Shown: piece by piece, positions 7,256-14,813 of the stretch
Position numbering within the stretch: the stretch's first letter is position 1
Layout of the letters: each line of letters begins with the position of its first letter
Origin: Microbacteriaceae bacterium
Lineage (GTDB): Bacteria > Actinomycetota > Actinomycetes > Actinomycetales > Microbacteriaceae
DNA: 28,187 nucleotides
Direction: 5' to 3'
Assembly: GCA_947454285.1 (NCBI GenBank)
Contig: CANGJO010000004.1
Span: 1 to 28,187, forward strand
The notes under the pieces: model-generated
Databases searched by the model: none
What the model was told of the DNA's origin: nothing
Seen by the model: the letters and a program-made list of their open reading frames with translations, nothing else
Position numbers and translations under genes: made by a program

Positions 7256-8218
7256 ATGGAGTTGACTGTGGCGTTGAAGTTACCGGGTCAGTGGGTATGG
7301 GATTCATGGTTCGCTTTCGATGGGCAGAACCATCACGCGTTTTATCTTCAGGCTTCACGCGCACTCGGGGATCAGAATCGTCGCCATAGAAACGTGACAG
7401 TCGGTCACGCGATTTCTTCAGACCTCAAAAACTGGACCGTGGTTGCGGATGCGCTTACTCCTTCAGAAGTTCCGGCCCCAGACAGTTGGACTACCTGGAC
7501 AGGATCAGTAGTAAAAGGCGACGATGGCTTGTGGTGGATGTTCTACACCGGGACCAGTCGTGAAGATGCCGGTGAAAGGCAAACCGTTTGCGCCGCAACT
7601 TCAACAGATCTGATGACTTGGAACAAAGTCGAAGACCTACCAGTGGCCGCAGCTGATGAACGATGGTACAAAACGCTTGCCGCCGGATATGACAATGAAC
7701 CTTTTCGCGACCCCTGGGTTTTCAAACTGCCGGGTCAAAACGAATGGACCATGCTCACTACGGCTGGATCAATAGAGGCTCAAAGTCGTCGCGAAGAGGC
7801 AATCATGGGTGTTGCCAAGTCTGCAGATTTAAAGACATGGACAATTCAGCCCCCGCTTGGTGGTCCGGGTCAGGGATTTGGCGAGACCGAGGTATTTCAG
7901 TTTGAGATTGTGGACGGAGTCCCAATTTTGCTTTTCTGCTGCGGATCTCAGTGGCTATCCGATGAACGAAGGGCGGCAGGGGAAATCGGTGGCGTTTACA
8001 GCATGCCTGTAGCCCAGGACCTGAGCGAAGTGAATTTCAACCGCGCCACGCTTTTCCCAGATACCTCTCTATACGCCTCCAGATTGGTGCAAAACACCGA
8101 TGGAGACTGGAACCTAATTGCCTTCCTGAATAACGTTGACGGCGAATTCGTGGGTGAGCTTTGCGACCCCATCCCAGTCACCGCCGATCCAGTGAAGGGG
8201 CTGGTGCCCAGAGCCTAG
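7256..8218 (+). CDS. GH32/GH43-like five-bladed beta-propeller glycosidase (cytoplasmic, orphan)
   Basis: This 320-residue protein has no signal peptide or membrane segment. Features of clan GH-J/GH-F propellers are visible: WVWDSWFAFDG (Asp16 as candidate nucleophile), TTWTGSVVKGDDGLWWMFYTG (79-99), FRDPWVF (150-156, RDP triad) and GFGETEVFQF (Glu210/Glu212 as candidate acid/base). S(S/T/A)DL..W blade motifs recur at about 54-60, 116-122 and 189-195. GH32 enzymes usually carry an extra C-terminal beta-sandwich; it is absent here. Substrate cannot be told; a fructoside or other oligosaccharide is possible. The ATG at 7256 gives the listed frame, but GTG at 7268 has a better SD (GGAG, 6 bases away) and may be the true start. 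Five of its 15 Arg codons are AGA/AGG, which neighbouring genes almost avoid, hinting at transfer. No transporter or sugar operon is adjacent. Confidence 0.8.
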   Translation: MELTVALKLPGQWVWDSWFAFDGQNHHAFYLQASRALGDQNRRHRNVTVGHAISSDLKNWTVVADALTPSEVPAPDSWTTWTGSVVKGDDGLWWMFYTGTSREDAGERQTVCAATSTDLMTWNKVEDLPVAAADERWYKTLAAGYDNEPFRDPWVFKLPGQNEWTMLTTAGSIEAQSRREEAIMGVAKSADLKTWTIQPPLGGPGQGFGETEVFQFEIVDGVPILLFCCGSQWLSDERRAAGEIGGVYSMPVAQDLSEVNFNRATLFPDTSLYASRLVQNTDGDWNLIAFLNNVDGEFVGELCDPIPVTADPVKGLVPRA

Positions 8219-8233
8219 ATAACTGCTATCTCG

Positions 8234-8239
8234 TATGAT
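8234..8239 (+). promoter_or_regulatory. Candidate -10 element ahead of argS
   Basis: TATGAT matches the -10 consensus at five of six positions and would start transcription near 8246, upstream of the hairpin at 8261-8279. No convincing -35 is seen. If used, the hairpin lies in the argS leader. Confidence 0.35.
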
Positions 8240-8240
8240 T

Positions 8241-8302
8241 AGAGGTAAATCTTGACCAATGGAGGCCTATCGGGCCTCCTTTTCAATAAGGATCAACCTT
8301 GA
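8241..8302 (+). promoter_or_regulatory. Candidate argS leader with alternative hairpins and a coupled mini-ORF
   Basis: Two mutually exclusive pairings are possible. Hairpin A pairs 8261-8267 with 8273-8279. Hairpin B pairs TCCTT (8277-8281) with AAGGA (8288-8292), which is the argS SD. A 16-codon frame starts at TTG 8252, with AGAGG six bases upstream. It encodes MTNGGLSGLLFNKDQP and stops at TGA 8300-8302, overlapping the argS TTG start as TTGA. It has no Arg codon. The -10 candidate at 8234 would start transcription past the mini-ORF SD, so both cannot be right. All of this is inference from sequence pairing. Confidence 0.3.
8261..8283 (+). terminator. Intrinsic terminator or attenuator hairpin before argS
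   Basis: GGAGGCC-TATCG-GGCCTCC is a perfect 7-bp GC-rich stem followed by four T. It lies 42 bases after the stop of the GH-like gene, so it can serve as that gene's terminator. The T run ends only four bases before the argS SD, leaving no room for a separate argS promoter downstream of it. Confidence 0.7.
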
Positions 8303-9957
8303 CTCCAGCAGATCTTTCTGCGGCCATCGTTCGCATCATCGCAGCCCTTCAGGCCGATGGCGCGCTTGGTGCTGCCGAGCTGCCTGCCGAGGTGGTTATT
8401 GAGCGCCCAAAGAATCGCGAACATGGCGACTGGGCAACCAATGTGGCCATGCAATTGGCTGGAAAGTTTGGCCTGAACCCACGTGCCTTTGCTGAGTTGC
8501 TTGCCGGCGAACTTTCAAAAGTTGATGGCATTGAAAAGGTAGACATCGCTGGTCCCGGTTTCATCAACATCACTCTTAGTGCCGCAGCCGCGGGTGAACT
8601 TGCCAAGGCAATCGTTGAGTCTGGTTCAGCTTTTGGTCGTGGCACTGACCTAGCCGGCGTAAAGCTAAATCTTGAATTCGTATCGGCTAACCCAACCGGT
8701 CCAATCCACATGGGTGGAACCCGATGGGCTGCCGTTGGCGATTCGCTAGCGCGCGTATTCGAGGCACAGGGTGCCGATGTAACTCGCGAGTACTACTTCA
8801 ACGACCACGGTGCGCAGATTGATCGCTTTGCTCGTTCGCTGCTTGCACGTGCTCGCGGCGAGGCTGCACCTGAGGATGGCTACGGCGGCGCTTACATTCA
8901 AGAGATCGCCGATCGCGTGCTTGCCGAAACCGCCACCGATATTCTCTCGCTTCCTGAAGACGAAGCACAGGAAGCCTTCCGTGCCGCCGGTGTGGATTTG
9001 ATGTTTGGCGAGATTCGCGAATCGCTGCATGACTTTGGCGTGGACTTTGACGTTTACTTCCACGAGAACTCGCTTTACGAATCAGGCGCCGTTCAAAAAG
9101 CAATTTCACGTTTGCGCGAACTTGGTCACATCTTCGAAGAAGACGGTGCAATCTGGTTGCGTTCAACTACCTTTGGTGACGATCGAGATCGCGTTGTAAT
9201 TAAGAGCGATGGCGAAGCCGCATACATCGCCGGCGACTTGGCTTACTACCTAGACAAGCGTGAGCGCGGATTTGATCGTTGCATCTACATGCTTGGTGCA
9301 GATCACCATGGTTACGTGCCGCGCATGATGGCGCTTTGTGCTGCATTCGGCGACGAGCCAGGCAAGAATCTTGAAATCCTGATTGGTCAAATGGTTAACC
9401 TGATGCGCGATGGCGAACCAGTGCGCATGTCTAAGCGTGCCGGAACCGTTGTGACCATGGAAGACCTAGTTGAGGTTGTTGGCGTTGATGCTGCGCGTTA
9501 CGCTTTGGCTCGTTCATCAATCAACTCACAGCTAGACATTGATCTTGAGCAGCTGCAAAAGAAGACCAACGACAACCCGGTTTTCTACGTGCAGTACGCG
9601 CACGCTCGCACCGCCCAGGTAGCCAAGAATGCCGCCAGCCTTGGCGTTGCTCGCACCGATTTTGATCCGTCGCTTTTGTCACATGCCACAGAGTCAGAGT
9701 TGTTGGCAAAGCTAAGCGAACTGCCACGCGTGGTTGCGCAGGCTGCGGAATTCCGCGAACCACACCGCGTTGCCCGCTACGTAGAAGAGGTAGCCGGTTC
9801 GTATCACCGTTGGTACGACGCTTGTCGCGTAACCCCGATATCTGGCGGGGACGTCGAAGCCGTGCACCGTACTCGTCTTTGGTTGAACGACGCCGCCGGC
9901 GTTGTGCTGCGCAATGGTCTTGAGCTTCTTGGCGTATCAGCCCCAGAAAGAATGTAG
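8299..9957 (+). CDS. argS: Arginyl-tRNA synthetase
   Basis: This class I synthetase (552 residues, normal length) charges tRNA-Arg. The N-terminal additional domain spans about 1-110. The HIGH-type motif is in SANPTGPIHMGG (HMGG 137-140). MLGADHHGYVPRM is the conserved catalytic-core block, and the KMSKS-equivalent is MSKRAGT (377-383). The C-terminal DALR anticodon-binding domain begins around 430 (FYVQYAHART) and the protein ends ELLGVSAPERM. The start is TTG at 8299 with SD AAGGA six bases upstream. lysA follows after three bases, an actinobacterial pairing known from Corynebacterium-type argS-lysA clusters. The leader may be regulated. Confidence 0.97.
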   Translation: MTPADLSAAIVRIIAALQADGALGAAELPAEVVIERPKNREHGDWATNVAMQLAGKFGLNPRAFAELLAGELSKVDGIEKVDIAGPGFINITLSAAAAGELAKAIVESGSAFGRGTDLAGVKLNLEFVSANPTGPIHMGGTRWAAVGDSLARVFEAQGADVTREYYFNDHGAQIDRFARSLLARARGEAAPEDGYGGAYIQEIADRVLAETATDILSLPEDEAQEAFRAAGVDLMFGEIRESLHDFGVDFDVYFHENSLYESGAVQKAISRLRELGHIFEEDGAIWLRSTTFGDDRDRVVIKSDGEAAYIAGDLAYYLDKRERGFDRCIYMLGADHHGYVPRMMALCAAFGDEPGKNLEILIGQMVNLMRDGEPVRMSKRAGTVVTMEDLVEVVGVDAARYALARSSINSQLDIDLEQLQKKTNDNPVFYVQYAHARTAQVAKNAASLGVARTDFDPSLLSHATESELLAKLSELPRVVAQAAEFREPHRVARYVEEVAGSYHRWYDACRVTPISGGDVEAVHRTRLWLNDAAGVVLRNGLELLGVSAPERM

Positions 9958-9960
9958 AAA

Positions 9961-11379
9961 ATGTCTAACCCACTTGCTCCTGAATGGCTTGACTACCCGG
10001 CCGATGTAAATGCGATTGCGGAATCGGTGTGGCCTCGTCACGCTAAGCGTCGCGCAACCGGCGAGCTTGAAGTTGCTGGCGTTCCGGTTACCGATATCGC
10101 TAACCAATACGGCACACCAATTTATGTAATCGATGAAGATGACTTCCGTGCGCGCGCAACCGCTGCAAAAACTGCACTAACCGACGCCGCAAAGAAGATT
10201 GGCACTCAGGCAAAGGTTTACTACGCAAGTAAGGCATTCCTAAGTACAGAAATCGTTGGTTGGATTGACGAACTTGGATTGAATATTGACGTTGCCTCTG
10301 GTGGCGAACTTGCGGCGGCACTTGCTGGCGGAATTGAACCGGCACGAATTGGTCTGCACGGTAACAACAAGTCGCTTCGCGAAATTGGTCGAGCGGTAAC
10401 TGCCGGAGTTGGCGCAATCGTGATTGATTCAGAAATTGAGATCGAACGCATTGCATCTGCAGCCGGTGCACAAGACAAGGTGCAACCAGTTCGCCTGCGC
10501 GTTAACACCGGCGTGCACGCAAACACTCACGACTTTTTGGCAACCGCGCGCGAAGACCAGAAGTTTGGAATCTCAATCGCTGATGCACCTGCTTTGGTTG
10601 CCAAGATTCGTTCACACTCGCACCTTGAGTTCCTTGGTTTTCACCAGCACGTTGGTTCGCAGATTTTCAATGCCGAAGGCTTTGTTGAATCAACCAAGCG
10701 CTTGATTGCACTGCACGCTGAAACTCTAAAGGGCGGCGAGATTCCTGAACTTAACTTGGGCGGCGGATTCGGTGTGAACTACAAGGTTGCCGACAAGGCT
10801 CCAAATATTGGCTACTTCGCCGACGCAATCACCGCGGTGGTTGCCGAGCAGTGTGCCGCCCTTGGCATTCCGGTTCCGACGCTTGCCTTTGAGCCTGGCC
10901 GCTACATCGCCGGCCCTGCTGGAATCACCCTTTACAACGTGGGAACCATCAAAGATGTAAAGGTCACCGACGGCTCAAGTCCGGCAGTGCGTAAGTACGT
11001 ATCGGTTGATGGTGGCATGGGCGACAACCTGCGTACCGCGTTATATGAAGCCGAATATCACACTGTTATAGCCTCGCGCAGTAGCGATGCTAAGCCAGCG
11101 TTGGCTCGTGTAGTTGGCAAGCACTGCGAGAGTGGCGATATCGTTGTACGCAACGACTATTTGCCAGCCGATGTTCACCCGAATGATTTGCTAGCTGTTG
11201 CGACTACCGGTGCCTACTGCCACTCAATGTCGAACAACTACAACTTCTTGACCCGTCCGGCAGTGGTCGCGGTTCGCAGTGGTGAGGCCCGATTGATTAT
11301 TCGTGCCGAAACTGAAGCAGACCTATTTACTCGAGATCTTAAGTACCAAGCAACAGCAAACCAGAACGAGAAGAGTTAA
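9961..11379 (+). CDS. lysA: Diaminopimelate decarboxylase
   Basis: This fold-type III PLP enzyme converts meso-diaminopimelate to L-lysine, the last step of lysine synthesis. The 472-residue length is normal for the actinobacterial form. The PLP lysine is Lys91 (VYYASKAFLS). The barrel motifs HQHVGSQ, LNLGGGFGVNY (PLP-phosphate glycine loop), FEPGRYIAGPAG and VDGGMGDNLR are intact, and GAYCHSMSNNYN carries the catalytic Cys/Tyr region. The gene starts three bases after argS, and hom begins two bases after its stop, so argS-lysA-hom-thrC-thrB reads as one aspartate-family operon. Confidence 0.97.
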   Translation: MSNPLAPEWLDYPADVNAIAESVWPRHAKRRATGELEVAGVPVTDIANQYGTPIYVIDEDDFRARATAAKTALTDAAKKIGTQAKVYYASKAFLSTEIVGWIDELGLNIDVASGGELAAALAGGIEPARIGLHGNNKSLREIGRAVTAGVGAIVIDSEIEIERIASAAGAQDKVQPVRLRVNTGVHANTHDFLATAREDQKFGISIADAPALVAKIRSHSHLEFLGFHQHVGSQIFNAEGFVESTKRLIALHAETLKGGEIPELNLGGGFGVNYKVADKAPNIGYFADAITAVVAEQCAALGIPVPTLAFEPGRYIAGPAGITLYNVGTIKDVKVTDGSSPAVRKYVSVDGGMGDNLRTALYEAEYHTVIASRSSDAKPALARVVGKHCESGDIVVRNDYLPADVHPNDLLAVATTGAYCHSMSNNYNFLTRPAVVAVRSGEARLIIRAETEADLFTRDLKYQATANQNEKS

Positions 11380-11381
11380 TC

Positions 11382-12698
11382 GTGCAGGAATATCGCCCAC
11401 TACGTGTTGCGCTACTTGGCGCCGGCTCAGTTGGTTCACAAGTCGCTCGACTTCTAATTGAGAACAAGGCAGAACTTGCAGCGCGCGTTGGTGCTGAACT
11501 AGAACTTATCGGTGTTGTTGTTCGCGACATTGAAAAAGCAGTGAAGGCCGGAGTGCCAAAGCAGCTGCTAACCACTGAGGCTGAAGACATCATTGTTAGC
11601 GCCGACATCGTGATTGAGGTCATGGGTGGCATTGAGCCAGCGCGTACTTACATTCTGCAGGCGTTGAACTCTGGTTCAGATGTAATCACTGCAAACAAGG
11701 CGCTGTTGGCAACTCACGGAACAGAGTTGTTCGATGCTGCCGAGCAGGTTGGTGCACAACTTTACTTTGAGGCCGCTGTTGGTGGCGCGATTCCAATCAT
11801 TCGTCCGTTGCGCGAATCACTTGCCGGCGACAAGGTCAACCGCATCATGGGAATCGTGAACGGAACCACAAACTACATTCTTGATCGCATGGATTCAACC
11901 GGTGCAAGTTTTGAAGATGCACTTGCCGAGGCGCAGGCGCTTGGTTATGCAGAGGCTGATCCAACCGCTGATGTAGAGGCATACGATGCTGCGCAGAAGG
12001 CTGCGATTCTTGCATCACTGGCGTTCCACACAGAGGTACCGCTTGACAAGGTTTACCGCGAGGGAATTACAAAAATTACCGCTGCGCAAATCGATGCAGC
12101 CAAGCGCGACGGTTATGTAATCAAGATTTTGGCAATTGCAGAGCGCATTCCTGCCAACGGCGGCGAGGCTGGTGTTGCAGTTCGCGTTCACCCAGTTCTG
12201 ATTGATCGCAAGCATCCGCTTGGTGCGGTTCGTGGTGCGTTCAACGCGGTGTTCGTTGAAGCAGAAGCTGCCGGCGAATTGATGTTCTACGGTGCTGGTG
12301 CCGGTGGTGTTCAAACCGCATCTGCAGTGTTGGGTGACTTGGTTTCGGCCGCAAAGCGTCACGTTGCCGGAGGCCCTGGTCTTGCCGACTCAGTGCACGC
12401 CAACTTGCCAGTGCTGCCAATTGACCGCGTGCACACTCGCTACCAAATCACTTTGGAAGTTACCGACCAACCTGGTGTGCTGGCCAAGATCGCCAACACA
12501 TTCTCTGCAGGCAATGTTTCTATTGAGACCGTTGAGCAGTCAGTGCGTCAAGACGGCGGTAAGCGCAGCAAGACCGCTACCCTCGAGGTAGGAACCCATT
12601 CAGCCACCGATGCAGAACTCAGCGCAGTTGTTAAGGCACTTGCAGCAAGTGAATCGGTTGAATCAATTACTTCAGTAATCCGAGTAGAAGGAATCTAA
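11382..12698 (+). CDS. hom: Homoserine dehydrogenase
   Basis: It reduces aspartate semialdehyde to homoserine at the branch to threonine and methionine. The 438-residue protein has an N-terminal Rossmann motif (VALLGAGSVGSQ, about 9-20), the NKALLA segment, and the catalytic-domain signature AAVGGAIPIIRPLRESLAGD followed by IVNGTTNYILDRM. Residues about 350-438 form an ACT domain (YQITLEVTDQPGVLAKIAN), which in relatives senses threonine for feedback inhibition. The start is GTG at 11382, with only a weak GAGAAGAG SD inside the end of lysA. The stop overlaps the thrC start (TAATG), implying coupling. Confidence 0.97.
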   Translation: MQEYRPLRVALLGAGSVGSQVARLLIENKAELAARVGAELELIGVVVRDIEKAVKAGVPKQLLTTEAEDIIVSADIVIEVMGGIEPARTYILQALNSGSDVITANKALLATHGTELFDAAEQVGAQLYFEAAVGGAIPIIRPLRESLAGDKVNRIMGIVNGTTNYILDRMDSTGASFEDALAEAQALGYAEADPTADVEAYDAAQKAAILASLAFHTEVPLDKVYREGITKITAAQIDAAKRDGYVIKILAIAERIPANGGEAGVAVRVHPVLIDRKHPLGAVRGAFNAVFVEAEAAGELMFYGAGAGGVQTASAVLGDLVSAAKRHVAGGPGLADSVHANLPVLPIDRVHTRYQITLEVTDQPGVLAKIANTFSAGNVSIETVEQSVRQDGGKRSKTATLEVGTHSATDAELSAVVKALAASESVESITSVIRVEGI

Positions 12699-13777
12699 TG
12701 GCACACCAGTGGCGCGGAGTTATTCGCGAATACTTTGATCGACTAGACATCTCTAGCGACAACCCAGTGATCACACTGGGCGAGGGTGGCACACCATTGG
12801 TTGAAGCCCCAGCACTTGCTCGTCTAGTTGGTGCAGAGCGCGTACTTCTAAAGGTTGAGGGCATGAACCCAACCGGTTCGTTCAAGGACCGCGGTATGAC
12901 CATGGCGGTTTCAAAGGCGGTTGGTCACGGTGCTCAGGCGGTTATCGCCGCGTCAACCGGAAACACTTCTGCATCTGCCGCTGCTTACGCTGCTGCTGCC
13001 GGAATCAAATCAGTTGTACTTGTTCCTAAGGGCAAGATTTCACTTGGCAAGCTTTCGCAGGCTGTTGCTCACAAGTCAGAGATCCTGCAGGTAAAGGGTA
13101 ACTTCGACGACTGTCTAGATCTTGCTCGCGCACTTAGCGAGAACTACCCAGTGCACCTAGTGAACTCAGTTAACCCAGACCGCATCGAGGGCCAGAAGAC
13201 TGGTGCGTTTGAAGTGGTTGACTCGCTTGGTTTCGCGCCAGACTTTCACGTGCTGCCAGTTGGTAACGCGGGAAACTACACCGCTTACTCAAAGGGATAT
13301 GCCGAGGATCTAGCCGAGGGTCGCATTAAGGCGCTGCCAAAGATGTGGGGCTTCCAGGCTGAAGGTTCAGCGCCGTTCACTTTTGGCAACCCGGTAAAGA
13401 AGCCAGACACCATTGCAACCGCAATCCGCATTGGTAACCCAGCTTCGTACGATCTAGCTCTTGCTGCTCGCGAGGCATCGGGTGGTCAGTTTGGTTTTGT
13501 ATCTGACAAAGAAATTCTTTGGATGCACCGATTCTTGTCAAACGAAGTTGGTGTTTTCGTAGAGCCATCTTCAGCAACTGGTGCAGCCGGTTTGTTCAAG
13601 CACTCTAAGAAGGGTGAAGTTCCTGCCGGTTCAACCATCGTGGTTACCGTTACCGGTCACGGCCTAAAGGACCCAATGTGGGCACTAAAGACTGAGAGCG
13701 GCAAGGACATCAAGCCAAAGGCAGTTGCTAACAAGGTTGAAGCAGTTGCCGAGCAGCTAGGTCTCTCAAAGAAGTAA
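12698..13777 (+). CDS. thrC: Threonine synthase
   Basis: This PLP fold-type II enzyme converts O-phosphohomoserine to threonine. The 359-residue length matches the short actinobacterial class. The PLP-binding lysine is Lys63 in NPTGSFKDRGM, and ASTGNTSASAAAYAAAAG (asparagine loop) and LPVGNAGNYTAYSKGY (phosphate-binding glycine loop) are intact. The ATG shares one base with the hom stop, and thrB begins two bases after the thrC stop. Confidence 0.97.
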   Translation: MAHQWRGVIREYFDRLDISSDNPVITLGEGGTPLVEAPALARLVGAERVLLKVEGMNPTGSFKDRGMTMAVSKAVGHGAQAVIAASTGNTSASAAAYAAAAGIKSVVLVPKGKISLGKLSQAVAHKSEILQVKGNFDDCLDLARALSENYPVHLVNSVNPDRIEGQKTGAFEVVDSLGFAPDFHVLPVGNAGNYTAYSKGYAEDLAEGRIKALPKMWGFQAEGSAPFTFGNPVKKPDTIATAIRIGNPASYDLALAAREASGGQFGFVSDKEILWMHRFLSNEVGVFVEPSSATGAAGLFKHSKKGEVPAGSTIVVTVTGHGLKDPMWALKTESGKDIKPKAVANKVEAVAEQLGLSKK

Positions 13778-13779
13778 TC

Positions 13780-14700
13780 ATGAGTTCACTTATCGGTAGA
13801 AAAGTTTCGGTCAAGGTGCCGGCCACATCGGCAAACCTTGGACCGGGCTTTGACACGCTAGGCATGGCTTTGTCGTATTACGACGAGCTAGTTGTTGAAG
13901 CGGTTGCCGGTAGTGGGGCAGTAGTTGAGGTTCACGGCGAAGGTGCTGGCGAAGTTGCCACCGATGAAAACAACCTGGTAGTTAAGTCTTTGGCTTACAC
14001 ATTTGAAAAGTTTGGTCAAAAAGTTCCTGGTCTAAAGCTGACCGCGCACAACATCATTCCGCACGGTCGCGGAATGGGTTCTTCTGGTGCAGCAGTTGTT
14101 TCTGGAATCGTTGCCGCCAAGGGTTTGCTTGAGGGCATCGTAAATATTTCTGATCAAGAACTACTCACCATTGCGACCGAACTTGAAGGTCACCCAGACA
14201 ACGTTGCACCAGCACTTTTTGGTGGACTAACCATTGCGTGGGAAGACGAGTCTGGCCCGCACCACAAAAAGCTTTTCGTGCACCGCGGTGTATCACCACT
14301 TGAACTAGTTCCAAGTTTTAAGATGTCTACCGCTCTTGCACGTTCGCTTCAGCCAGAATCGGTTCCGCACGATGACGCTGTTTTCAACGTTTCGCGTTCG
14401 GCTCTTTTGATTGCCGCGCTAACCCAAAGCCCAGAGCTTTTGTTGGCCGCAACTGAGGACCGCCTGCACCAGGATTACCGTGCAGCGGCAATGCCAGAGA
14501 CCGATGAGATCGTGAAGTTGATGCGCGAACACGGCCATGCAGCAGTAGTTTCCGGCGCCGGACCATCGGTGTTGGTATTGGCCAGTGACCCAGCCCAGCG
14601 CCTAGAAGCCGCTAAATTGGCCGCCAAGCACTATCCACAGTGGAAGGCGTTGCTTTTGGCTGTGGACTTCAAAGGTGCTACAGTGGCCTTGCACCAATAA
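13780..14700 (+). CDS. thrB: Homoserine kinase
   Basis: This GHMP-family kinase (306 residues) phosphorylates homoserine for ThrC. Motif 1 is VPATSANLGPGFDTLG (13-28), the ATP-binding motif 2 is PHGRGMGSSGAAV (94-106), and motif 3 is SGAGPSVLVLA (258-268). ELEGHPDNVAPALFGG is the conserved substrate-side block. The order hom-thrC-thrB is standard in Actinobacteria. A candidate rho promoter is embedded in its last codons. Confidence 0.97.
   Translation: MSSLIGRKVSVKVPATSANLGPGFDTLGMALSYYDELVVEAVAGSGAVVEVHGEGAGEVATDENNLVVKSLAYTFEKFGQKVPGLKLTAHNIIPHGRGMGSSGAAVVSGIVAAKGLLEGIVNISDQELLTIATELEGHPDNVAPALFGGLTIAWEDESGPHHKKLFVHRGVSPLELVPSFKMSTALARSLQPESVPHDDAVFNVSRSALLIAALTQSPELLLAATEDRLHQDYRAAAMPETDEIVKLMREHGHAAVVSGAGPSVLVLASDPAQRLEAAKLAAKHYPQWKALLLAVDFKGATVALHQ
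14656..14684 (+). promoter_or_regulatory. Candidate rho promoter inside the 3' end of thrB
   Basis: TTGGCT (14656-14661) and TACAGT (14679-14684) are separated by exactly 17 bases, with an extended -10 TG at 14676-14677. The predicted transcript start is about 14691, giving rho a leader of about 120 bases. The -10 context is nearly identical to that of the tRNA-fMet promoter. Confidence 0.5.
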
Positions 14701-14813
14701 TTGGTGAAAATCCCGCAGATCTAACGCGGTAGCAGCATGTTCAAAACGTGCAGGCAGTGACTCTCTAAATAAAACAGTCACGAATATCTCCTAAGAAAGA
14801 GAAATCAATAAAC
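14691..14813 (+). promoter_or_regulatory. Structured 5' leader of rho
   Basis: Two hairpins can be drawn: GCATGTT-CAA-AACGTGC (14735-14751, one G-T pair) and GTGACT/AGTCAC (14757-14762 with 14776-14781, 13-nt AT-rich loop). Neither is followed by a T run, so these are not intrinsic terminators. rho genes in other bacteria are autoregulated through their leaders; such a role here is inference. Confidence 0.35.

Noticed and set aside
8259..8302. ATG at 8259 as an arginine-rich leader peptide for argS
   Set aside because: The frame does not stop before argS but runs far into it out of frame, and the nearest purine run is 13 bases away. Its Arg codons come from the shadow of argS.
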